Both the position numbers and the translations under genes were made by a program. Below are positions 1 to 4,695 of a stretch of 6,451 nucleotides of DNA, piece by piece (the first letter of the stretch is position 1; each line of letters begins with the position of its first letter). This DNA is from Actinomycetota bacterium (GTDB lineage Bacteria; Actinomycetota; Thermoleophilia; Solirubrobacterales; 70-9). Location of the stretch: positions 1 through 6,451 of the forward strand of contig JAFDWD010001110.1 in the NCBI GenBank assembly GCA_018268695.1, written 5' to 3'. The notes under the pieces are model-generated. The model was not told the origin of the DNA, did not search any database, and saw nothing but the letters and a program-made list of their open reading frames with translations.

Positions 1-96
1 GGCTTCTCCGAGCGCTACCTGAAGATCGGCGGGCACTGGCGCGACCACGCCCGCTTCGCGGTCCGCGCGGAACAGTGGCGAGAGTGGCGGAGCTGA
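1..96 (+). CDS. GNAT N-acetyltransferase, RimJ/RimL type, C-terminal end only
   Basis: Only the last 31 codons and the TGA stop are inside the window; the gene begins upstream. The visible tail contains GFSERYLKIGGHWRDH, which matches the end of RimJ/RimL-type GNAT enzymes, where a GF..x.YL.I.G.W.DH segment forms the last strands. Such enzymes transfer acetyl from acetyl-CoA to N-terminal amino groups of ribosomal or other proteins in the cytoplasm. The acetyl-CoA binding motif is not visible, so the substrate cannot be judged. The end overlaps the start of tag by 22 bases (or 13 if tag uses its second GTG), so the two genes are probably co-transcribed and translationally coupled. Confidence is good for the family and low for the substrate. 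Confidence 0.75.
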   Translation, partial: GFSERYLKIGGHWRDHARFAVRAEQWREWRS

Positions 97-641
97 CGCG
101 CTGCGCGTGGGCGGAAGGCACTCCGCTCATGCAGGCCTACCACGACGACGAGTGGGGCGTGCCCGAGCGCGATCCGCGGGCGCTCTGGGAGAAGCTGCAG
201 CTCGACGGCTTCCAGGCGGGGCTCGCCTGGATCACGGTGCTGCGCAAGCGCGACGCCTTCCGCAAGGGCTTCAAAGGATTCGACCCGAAGAAGGTCGCGA
301 AGTTCGGCGAGGCCGACGTCGAGCGCCTCCTCGGCGACGCCGGGATCATCCGCTCGCGCCAGAAGATCGAGGCAACGATCGGCAACGCCCACGCCTACCT
401 GGAGATGCAGGAGGCCGGCGAAGACTTCGCGGAGTTCTGCTGGGGCTTCGTCGACGGCGAGCCGCTCCGCGGCGACGGCGTCGAGATCCCGGCCAAGACG
501 CCGCTCTCGGAAGCCTTCTCCAAAGAGCTGAAGCGGCGCGGGTTCAAATTCGTCGGGCCGACGATCGTCTACGCCTGGATGCAGGCGGTCGGCCTGGTCA
601 ACGACCACAGCACCGACTGCTACCGGCGCGACCAGGTCTAG
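75..641 (+). CDS. tag: DNA-3-methyladenine glycosylase I (Tag)
   Basis: This 188-residue cytoplasmic base-excision repair enzyme removes 3-methyladenine from alkylated DNA. The length and full-length pattern match E. coli Tag (about 187 residues). The start carries C10 and YHDDEWGVP with H23; the end carries GLVNDH with H178 and then C182. Together these give the zinc-snap set Cys-His-His-Cys known for this family. The segment LDGFQAGLAWITVLRKR (about 43-59) is the substrate-pocket helix region; the position equivalent to E. coli Glu38 is Asp44 here. DAGIIRSRQKI (about 88-98) and KRRGFKFVGPTI (about 153-164) are further family signatures. The GTG at 75 was chosen because it gives the longest product; GTG at 84 is equally possible (Cys at residue 7, close to E. 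coli Cys4) and neither has a clear Shine-Dalgarno. It converges on the GNAT gene with a 12-base gap and no visible terminator. Confidence 0.95.
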   Translation: MARVAELTRCAWAEGTPLMQAYHDDEWGVPERDPRALWEKLQLDGFQAGLAWITVLRKRDAFRKGFKGFDPKKVAKFGEADVERLLGDAGIIRSRQKIEATIGNAHAYLEMQEAGEDFAEFCWGFVDGEPLRGDGVEIPAKTPLSEAFSKELKRRGFKFVGPTIVYAWMQAVGLVNDHSTDCYRRDQV

Positions 642-653
642 CGGCGCGAGCGC

Positions 654-1178
654 TCAGAGCGGCCGGCGGAAGCGACTGACGTTGCTGACCACGCCGTAGG
701 GGTGCTCCTCGCGACGCGCGCCGTCCGGCGCCCAGCCTTCGCCCTCGTAGAAGCGGGCGGCACGATCGTTTCCGTCGAGCACCCAGAGGAGTGCGTCGAC
801 GAAGCCCGCCTCCCAGAGGCGCCGCCGGGCCTCCGCCATCAGCATCCGCCCGACCCCGCCCTCGTAGCGGTCGGGGTCGACGTAGAGGGCGACCACCTCG
901 CCGTGGTCGGGGGCGTCGGCGTCGCGCGACCGACAGAAGGTGACGAAGCCGAGGACGATCTCGCCACAGTCTTCGCCAGACTGGACCGCGACGATCGTCG
1001 TCGGCGCGTCGGGGTCCCCGGACTCGAAGGTGTAGGTCCGCGCCCGGTCCTCGGCCTCGAGCGCGTCGAGGAACTCGTCCGGGATCAGCCCCCGGTAGGC
1101 CTCCTGCCAGGCGCGGACGTGGATGTCGGCCACGGCGGGCTCGTCGCCGCGGCGCGCCTCGCGCAGCTCGACCGCCAT
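654..1178 (-). CDS. GNAT family N-acetyltransferase
   Basis: This 174-residue protein has the standard single GNAT fold. The N-terminal helix region has IHVRAWQEAYRGLIPDEFLDAL (key W24, Y28, G30), typical of GNAT proteins whose substrates are small molecules or unknown. Motif A is EVVALYVDPDR followed by YEGGVGRML (about 94-113), the acetyl-CoA pyrophosphate loop; its first positions, usually Q/R-G, are Tyr-Glu here, so the loop is slightly degenerate. Motif B is LLWVLDGNDRAARFYEGEGW (about 130-149). The ATG at 1178 shares its A with the TGA of the upstream cupin gene (TGATG), and GGAGGGGG lies a few bases before it, so the start is well supported and translation is probably coupled. A longer in-frame reading starts upstream but would lie inside the cupin gene. 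The substrate cannot be predicted. Confidence 0.9.
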   Translation of the reverse strand: MAVELREARRGDEPAVADIHVRAWQEAYRGLIPDEFLDALEAEDRARTYTFESGDPDAPTTIVAVQSGEDCGEIVLGFVTFCRSRDADAPDHGEVVALYVDPDRYEGGVGRMLMAEARRRLWEAGFVDALLWVLDGNDRAARFYEGEGWAPDGARREEHPYGVVSNVSRFRRPL

Positions 1179-1549
1179 CAGTCCCCCTCCAGCAGCACCG
1201 TGTCCTCGTGCGAGTACGGCGGCGAGCAGGCGCAGACGACGACCAGGTCGACGTCCCCGTCGTTGCGGAGGCGATGCGGCGTGCCCGGCGGGATCGCCAC
1301 GCAGTCGCCCGTGACCACGGCCCGCTCCTCGTCCCCCACCCGCAGCACCCCCGAGCCGGCGGTGACGAGGTAGAGCTCTTCCGAGCGGCGGTGGAGGTGT
1401 TCGATCGTCACCCCGCCCGGCGCCACCGTCGCCTCGGCGAGGCTCTGGTTGTGCGCCTCGGCCGCGTACCCGGGTCCCGCCCACTCGCGGATCGTCGACC
1501 CGTCGCGGGTGACGTAGGGCTCCAGTTGGTCGCGGCGCGCGTGCTCCAT
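1178..1549 (-). CDS. small single-domain cupin protein
   Basis: This 123-residue protein is one conserved cupin beta-barrel. Motif 1 appears as H51-x-H53-xxx-E57, followed by a Gly-rich turn (AGSGVLRVGDEE). Motif 2 appears as G81-xxxxx-PPG-xx-H92-xxx-N96. H51, H53, E57 and H92 are the usual metal ligands, so a bound metal such as Fe, Mn or Zn is expected. Small cupins of this type include isomerases, dioxygenases and sugar-binding or regulatory proteins; nothing here separates them, so no reaction is assigned. It is the first gene of a minus-strand pair with the GNAT gene, overlapping by one base. GAGGAG lies only 2 bases before the ATG, closer than usual, so the start is probable but not ideal. 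It diverges from the SCO1 gene across 100 bases. I saw no convincing promoter for this gene in that gap. Confidence 0.88.
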   Translation of the reverse strand: MEHARRDQLEPYVTRDGSTIREWAGPGYAAEAHNQSLAEATVAPGGVTIEHLHRRSEELYLVTAGSGVLRVGDEERAVVTGDCVAIPPGTPHRLRNDGDVDLVVVCACSPPYSHEDTVLLEGD

Positions 1550-1609
1550 GGCTCCTCGGAGGGTCGGAAGACAGCCTGAAACGTAACCGGCGAACGCGGC
1601 ATCGCAGAA

Positions 1610-1641
1610 TTGAGGCCGCCCTTAGGTCACACGCATAAGTT
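1610..1641 (+). promoter_or_regulatory. putative promoter of the SCO1-tlpA unit
   Basis: TTGAGG at 1610-1615 resembles a -35 element. CATAAG (1634-1639, 18-base spacing) or TAAGTT (1636-1641, fitting TANNNT) resembles a -10 element. Either choice predicts a transcription start at about 1646-1649, directly before or at the GTG at 1650. The mRNA would then be leaderless or nearly so, which would also make the GGAG only 2 bases before the GTG irrelevant. This is inference from motif matching by eye. Confidence 0.4.
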
Positions 1642-1649
1642 CAGGAGCC

Positions 1650-2285
1650 GTGCCGATCCCGCACCGCCCCCGCCGCCTCCGCCCGCTCGCACCGCTCGCC
1701 ATCGGCGCCGTCGCGCTCGGCCTGATCGTCTCCGGCTGTGGCGGCGGTGGGTCGACCAACGCCGCGGTGACGCTGCCCCAGGTCGCGGGCGCCGACGCGG
1801 TCCCGGCCCGGCCGGCGCCGCCGATCTCCCTGACCGACCAGTACGGGAAACGGATCGACCTGGCAAAGCTGAAGGGGCGCTCCGTCCTCGTCGCCTTCCT
1901 CTACACCCACTGCACCGACCTCTGCCCGATCGTCGCCGGCAAGCTCCACACCGCCTACGCGAACCTGAGCAAGTCCGAACGGCCGGTCTTCCTCGCCGTC
2001 TCCGTCGACCCCGCCCGCGACACCCCGGCGAGCGCCGCCACCTTCAACAAGCGCCACCGCACCACCGGTGAGATCGACTGGCTGCTCGGCTCGCGGGCCG
2101 AACTGGAAGCGGTCTGGGAAGCGTGGGGCGTGAAGCCCGTGCACAACGCCAAGGACCCCGAGGAAATCGAGCACAACGCCGAAATCTTCGCGATCGACCC
2201 GCAGGGGCAGATCCGGGCGCTCTATCCGCCGAGCTTCAAGCCCGAAAAGCTCGCCGAAGGGACCCGGGCGCTGGCGAAGCTGTGA
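1650..2285 (+). CDS. SCO1/SenC-family copper-binding lipoprotein
   Basis: This 211-residue lipoprotein is predicted to sit on the outer face of the cytoplasmic membrane. It has an Arg-rich start, a hydrophobic stretch (about 12-27) and a lipobox VSGC with C30 as the lipidated cysteine, then a Gly/Ser linker. The thioredoxin-like domain (about 52-211) carries C88-TDL-C92 (the CxxxC of SCO proteins) and H175 in the IEHNAEIFAIDPQG segment; Cys-Cys-His is the copper site known for the family. SCO proteins deliver copper to the CuA centre of cytochrome c oxidase or act as thiol-disulphide partners in that step. The GTG start at 1650 is supported by the signal peptide that begins there. The gene is followed after 13 bases by a TlpA/ResA-like thioredoxin, a common and sensible partner. 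Peroxiredoxin-like relatives are less likely because the CxxxC-His set is complete. Confidence 0.93.
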   Translation: MPIPHRPRRLRPLAPLAIGAVALGLIVSGCGGGGSTNAAVTLPQVAGADAVPARPAPPISLTDQYGKRIDLAKLKGRSVLVAFLYTHCTDLCPIVAGKLHTAYANLSKSERPVFLAVSVDPARDTPASAATFNKRHRTTGEIDWLLGSRAELEAVWEAWGVKPVHNAKDPEEIEHNAEIFAIDPQGQIRALYPPSFKPEKLAEGTRALAKL

Positions 2286-2298
2286 GGCGGGCGGCGCG

Positions 2299-2826
2299 AT
2301 GGCCGTGAGGCGGGCCTGGAGAGGCGCGCCGCGGTCGGCCCGCTGGCTGGCGGTCGCGGCGCTCGTCGTCGCCGCGATCGGCGTCGCCGAGCTGGCCAGC
2401 GGCAGTGGCTCGCCCGCGACCGGGCGCGCCGCGCCGGCGCTGCCGACGAAGGCGCTCCGTCCGCCCGTCGTCGACCTCGCCGCCCTGCGCGGCAAGCCGG
2501 TCCTGGTCGACTTCTTCGCCAGCTGGTGCGAGCCCTGCGCCGAAGAGGCGCCGACGCTGCGCAGGCTCTCGGCCTCGCTCGACGGCCGCGCCGCCGTCGT
2601 GGCGGTCGACTGGGACGACGCCGGGGGCCCGGCGCGGGCCTTCGTCCGCAAGCACGGCTGGGACTTCCCGGTGCTCGCCGACACCTCCGGCACGGTCGGC
2701 GAAAAGTACGGCCTGGCCGGCCTCCCCACCTCCTTCGTGATCGATCCCCACGGCCGCATCGTCGCCACCTTCCGCGGCCCGCAGAGCGAGGCGAAGCTCC
2801 GCCAGGCGCTCCTCGAAGCCGCCTGA
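2299..2826 (+). CDS. membrane-anchored TlpA/ResA-like thiol-disulphide oxidoreductase
   Basis: This 175-residue protein has a basic N-terminus, one membrane segment (about 16-35) with no lipobox, and a thioredoxin-fold domain outside the membrane (about 50-175). The active site is W76-C77-E78-P79-C80, the same WCEPC as in Bacillus ResA. E83 lies three residues after the second cysteine, where ResA has an important glutamate. The cis-proline is P143 in GLPTSF. TlpA/ResA proteins reduce disulphides outside the membrane, either in apocytochrome c haem-binding cysteines or in SCO/CuA cysteines. Its place 13 bases after SCO1 favours a role in keeping the SCO or CuA thiols reduced. No cytochrome c maturation genes are visible to support the ResA role. 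The ATG at 2299 is preferred; a GTG two codons later is possible. The ribosome-binding site is weak (GAGG 11 bases away), which suggests coupling to SCO1 translation. Confidence 0.9.
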   Translation: MAVRRAWRGAPRSARWLAVAALVVAAIGVAELASGSGSPATGRAAPALPTKALRPPVVDLAALRGKPVLVDFFASWCEPCAEEAPTLRRLSASLDGRAAVVAVDWDDAGGPARAFVRKHGWDFPVLADTSGTVGEKYGLAGLPTSFVIDPHGRIVATFRGPQSEAKLRQALLEAA

Positions 2827-2847
2827 CACCCGATAGCCCCTGCAAGG

Positions 2848-2863
2848 ACCCCACCAATGGGGT
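2848..2863 (+). other. small hairpin after the SCO1-tlpA unit
   Basis: ACCCCA and TGGGGT form a perfect 6-base-pair stem with a CCAA loop, 21 bases after the tlpA stop. An overlapping alternative (TGGGG/CCCCA, 2858-2869) competes with it. There is no following T tract, so it is not a standard intrinsic terminator. It may weaken read-through or stabilise the 3' end, or it may be chance in GC-rich DNA. Confidence 0.25.
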
Positions 2864-2892
2864 GCCCCACCGGAACATCGGCCCGCCCGCGT

Positions 2893-2918
2893 GTTGCAGA
2901 GTCAGACTCTCATGCAAC
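2893..2918. promoter_or_regulatory. interrupted inverted repeat upstream of the exported HtaA-like gene
   Basis: The core AGAGTCAGACTCT (2898-2910) is a perfect 6+1+6 palindrome. It is flanked by GTTGC (2893-2897) and its complement GCAAC (2914-2918), with three unpaired bases CAT on one side. In total 11 base pairs form around one central base. It ends 3 bases before the Shine-Dalgarno at 2922. It could be a dimeric repressor operator or an mRNA hairpin that controls access to the ribosome-binding site. The sequence alone does not decide between them. Confidence 0.4.
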
Positions 2919-2921
2919 TAC

Positions 2922-2927
2922 GGAAGG
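2922..2927 (+). promoter_or_regulatory. ribosome binding site fixing the 2933 start
   Basis: GGAAGG lies 5 bases before the ATG at 2933. It favours that start over the in-frame GTG at 2891 and ATG at 2912, which fall inside the inverted repeat and would add a stretch that does not look like a signal peptide. Confidence 0.7.
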
Positions 2928-2932
2928 ACGAC

Positions 2933-4066
2933 ATGACCCACGTCAGCACCCGGCCGGTCGCCCTCCGGATGATCGTCGGGGCGGCGGCCGCGGTGGCCGC
3001 GCTCCTCGCCTTCGTGCCCGCCGCCAACGCGGCGCGCGACCCGATCTCCGGCGGCACCACCGACCTCCACCTGAAGAAGGGCTTCGTCAAGAAGCTCACC
3101 AATCTCGGAATCGGCCTGGCCGGTGTCGGCACCGGCCAGGTGAACGGCAACGCGATCAACCTGCCGGTCACCGAAGGGATGTTCGACCCGACCAACGCGC
3201 AGGGCCACATCACCAGCCCGGGCGGCTTCCAGCTCGTCAAGGGCGCCCGTTCGGTGGCGATCTCCGACGTCGAAGCGAACACCGTGCAGGGCTACGTCCG
3301 GGCGAACATCGCCGGCTCGAAAATGAAGCTCGGCACGTTCGCCAACCCGACCACCGGCCGTGAAGGCTTCGGCGCCCGCGTCAAGGCGAGCCAGCTGACG
3401 CTGACCCAGAGCGCCGCGAACCGGATCTCCGACAAACTCGGCCTGCAGGGCTCCCAGCGGATCAACCAGCGGGTGATGAGCAACGAGTTCAACATCACCG
3501 TGCCCTCGACCGTGACGCTGCTCGGCCAGAACGAAGCGACGCTGGAAACGGCCCCGGGCATCACCAAAAAACTGATCGAAAAGGGCGTCCAGCCCTCGGG
3601 GATCAATCCGATCGCCCCGGCCAAACAGCCGAAAGCGGGCAACTTCACCTTCCCGATCACCGGTGGGACCGTGACCCCGACCCTGACCTCCGGCCAGGTG
3701 ACGACGGTCGGTGGCGTGGAAATCCTGAAGAAAGGAAAAACCGCCTCGCCGCAGATGAAGATCACCAACGTGGTGCTCGAACTGCAGCAGAAGACGGCCA
3801 CCGTCGAACTGGAAATCCTGCCGACCCCGGGTCAGACCGGGCGGTCCTCGATCGTCGAACTGGTCTTCCCGGCCAACTCGATCAACACCAACCAGACGAC
3901 GCGCCAGATCACCGTCACCAAAGCCGAAGCCAAACTGCAGGGCCCGGCCGCGACGGTGCTGAACACGACGTTCAACGCGGGCGACGAAAAAGCGCCGCCG
4001 GCGAGCAGCGAATTCGCCGCGGGCGAACTGTTCGGCACGTTCTCGATGACCCTTCAGGCCCAGTAG
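2933..4066 (+). CDS. exported protein with two HtaA-like domains
   Basis: This 377-residue secreted protein has a signal peptide (basic start, hydrophobic 13-28, cleavage likely after A31-N32-A33). The mature part contains two copies of one domain of about 130-150 residues. Copy A (about 40-170) has LHLKKGFVKKLTNLGI, then INLPVTEGMFDPTNAQGHI, then SPGGFQLVKGAR. Copy B (about 200-347) has LETAPGITKKLIEKGV, then FTFPITGGTVTPTLTSGQV, then TVGGVEILKKGK. This order (Gly-rich opening helix, FP.tgG strand, G.i...GG turn) resembles HtaA-type haem-binding domains of Actinobacteria, but I see no clear haem ligand set: tyrosine is nearly absent (Y121) and histidines are few (H46, H92). It has no cysteine, transmembrane tail or LPXTG anchor, so it should be released or loosely cell-associated. 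It uses GAA for 15 of 16 glutamates. It is followed by a strong terminator. The function is unknown, and haem or ligand binding is only a suggestion. Confidence 0.85.
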   Translation: MTHVSTRPVALRMIVGAAAAVAALLAFVPAANAARDPISGGTTDLHLKKGFVKKLTNLGIGLAGVGTGQVNGNAINLPVTEGMFDPTNAQGHITSPGGFQLVKGARSVAISDVEANTVQGYVRANIAGSKMKLGTFANPTTGREGFGARVKASQLTLTQSAANRISDKLGLQGSQRINQRVMSNEFNITVPSTVTLLGQNEATLETAPGITKKLIEKGVQPSGINPIAPAKQPKAGNFTFPITGGTVTPTLTSGQVTTVGGVEILKKGKTASPQMKITNVVLELQQKTATVELEILPTPGQTGRSSIVELVFPANSINTNQTTRQITVTKAEAKLQGPAATVLNTTFNAGDEKAPPASSEFAAGELFGTFSMTLQAQ

Positions 4067-4090
4067 TCCGAGCCAGAAGAGGATGTGCGC

Positions 4091-4127
4091 GCGGCGGCGC
4101 CGGGGCAACCTGGCGCCGCCGCTTTTT
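4091..4127 (+). terminator. strong intrinsic terminator with GNRA tetraloop
   Basis: GCGGCGGCGCC (4091-4101) pairs perfectly with GGCGCCGCCGC (4112-4122). The stem extends inward by one G-U wobble and two G-C pairs to close a GCAA loop (4105-4108). TTTTT at 4123-4127 follows directly. It ends the HtaA-like gene transcript 24 bases after the stop codon. There is no T tract in the opposite direction, so it should not act as a true terminator for lspA, which ends at 4131 on the minus strand. Confidence 0.93.
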
Positions 4128-4130
4128 CGT

Positions 4131-4670
4131 TCAGCGCAGGGGCGCGCCGCGCGCGGCGCGATCGCGGCGCGAGGATCGCATCGAGAGCAGCGCCCCGGCG
4201 ACGAGCAGCACGACGGCGGCGTTCAGCGCCAGGTCGGCGATGTTCATGCTGCCGCCGTGGGCACTCGGCGCGAGCCAGTCGACCACTCCCCCGCGCAGCG
4301 GCCCCGGCCCGCGGAAGAGGCGATCAAGGCCGTTGCCGAGCGCGCCGCCGAGGAAGAGCCCGAGCGCGATCGCGGTGATCCGGTCGAGCGAGCGCAGTCG
4401 CAGGATCCCGACGATCAGGGCGAGCGCGGCCGCGACCGTGAAGATCGAGATCAGGACCGTGTGTCCCGCCCAGTTGCCACCTGGTCCGGCGAAGTTGCGG
4501 TAGAGCTGCAGGTGGGGGCCGCCGATGACGTGGACCGGACCGTCGGCGAGCTCCCGCGTCGCGATCTGCTTGGCGACCTGGTCGACGACCAACACCACCG
4601 CCGCCACCGCGAACGCAAGCCGCCGGTAGGAGGTTGAACCCCCGTCGCGCTGTCGCCGTAGACCTGGCAT
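4131..4670 (-). CDS. lspA: lipoprotein signal peptidase (signal peptidase II)
   Basis: This 179-residue membrane aspartic protease cuts diacylglyceryl-modified prolipoproteins before the lipidated cysteine. Four membrane segments are visible at about 18-34, 71-90, 97-112 and 147-165. The conserved VVDQVAKQ (D30) is in the first. GGALGNGLDR (N113, D116) leads to VVDW with D131, and NIADLALN contains N143 and D146; D131 and D146 are the catalytic pair. The usual NxGxAF motif after the first segment is replaced by RNFAGPGGNW (N59 kept). The ATG at 4670 follows an in-frame TAG directly, so no longer protein is possible. There is no Shine-Dalgarno. It diverges from a lipoprotein gene, a likely substrate, as is the SCO1 lipoprotein. 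It stands alone, without the rluD or ileS neighbours seen in other bacteria. Confidence 0.93.
   Translation of the reverse strand: MPGLRRQRDGGSTSYRRLAFAVAAVVLVVDQVAKQIATRELADGPVHVIGGPHLQLYRNFAGPGGNWAGHTVLISIFTVAAALALIVGILRLRSLDRITAIALGLFLGGALGNGLDRLFRGPGPLRGGVVDWLAPSAHGGSMNIADLALNAAVVLLVAGALLSMRSSRRDRAARGAPLR
4634..4664 (+). promoter_or_regulatory. weak promoter candidate for the YxFxxD lipoprotein gene
   Basis: TTGAAC (4634-4639) and TAGACC (4659-4664) are separated by 19 bases and lie within the 5' coding part of lspA on the opposite strand. The predicted transcription start is near 4671, which would leave a short leader containing the Shine-Dalgarno at 4684. The match is weak. It is noted because the gap between the divergent genes is too short to hold a whole promoter. 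Confidence 0.22.
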
Positions 4671-4682
4671 CTACCCAAGCTA
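4671..4682 (-). promoter_or_regulatory. putative -10 element giving a leaderless lspA mRNA
   Basis: TAGCTT (minus strand, 4682 to 4677) fits the TANNNT -10 pattern. It ends 6 bases before the lspA ATG, so transcription would start at or within a base of the A of the start codon. This agrees with the absence of any Shine-Dalgarno. No good -35 element was seen. Leaderless transcripts are common in Actinobacteria; the assignment here is inference. Confidence 0.45.
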
Positions 4683-4683
4683 C

Positions 4684-4690
4684 AAGGAGG
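4684..4690 (+). promoter_or_regulatory. consensus Shine-Dalgarno for the 4696 lipoprotein
   Basis: AAGGAGG, followed by 5 bases and GTG at 4696, is a full match to the 16S rRNA anti-Shine-Dalgarno at good spacing. It is the best ribosome-binding site in the window, fixes the GTG start and suggests strong translation. Confidence 0.85.
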
Positions 4691-4695
4691 AGACG

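Noticed and set aside
642..653. Possible terminator between tag and the GNAT gene
   Set aside because: The gap is 12 bases and shows no stable hairpin with a T tract on either strand.
1179..1484. Upstream extension of the GNAT gene (276 residues in total)
   Set aside because: The added part is low-complexity Gly/Arg sequence inside the cupin gene; the ATG at 1178 has a ribosome-binding site and the GNAT fold begins there.
1641..2870. Minus-strand open frame of 409 codons opposite SCO1 and tlpA
   Set aside because: It is Arg/Ala/Gly-rich with no recognisable domain and lies opposite two genes with full active-site motifs; GC-rich DNA leaves such shadow frames open.
2891..2932. Longer start of the HtaA-like gene at GTG 2891 or ATG 2912
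   Set aside because: The extra residues do not fit a signal peptide, they overlap the inverted repeat, and the ATG at 2933 has GGAAGG at good spacing.
2918..4108. Minus-strand open frame of 396 codons opposite the HtaA-like gene
   Set aside because: Its composition is His/Arg/Gly-rich and domain-free. The plus strand has a signal peptide, a duplicated domain, a ribosome-binding site and a terminator.
4083..4637. Plus-strand open frame opposite lspA
   Set aside because: It starts inside the terminator region, is charged and repetitive, and lies opposite an intact lspA.
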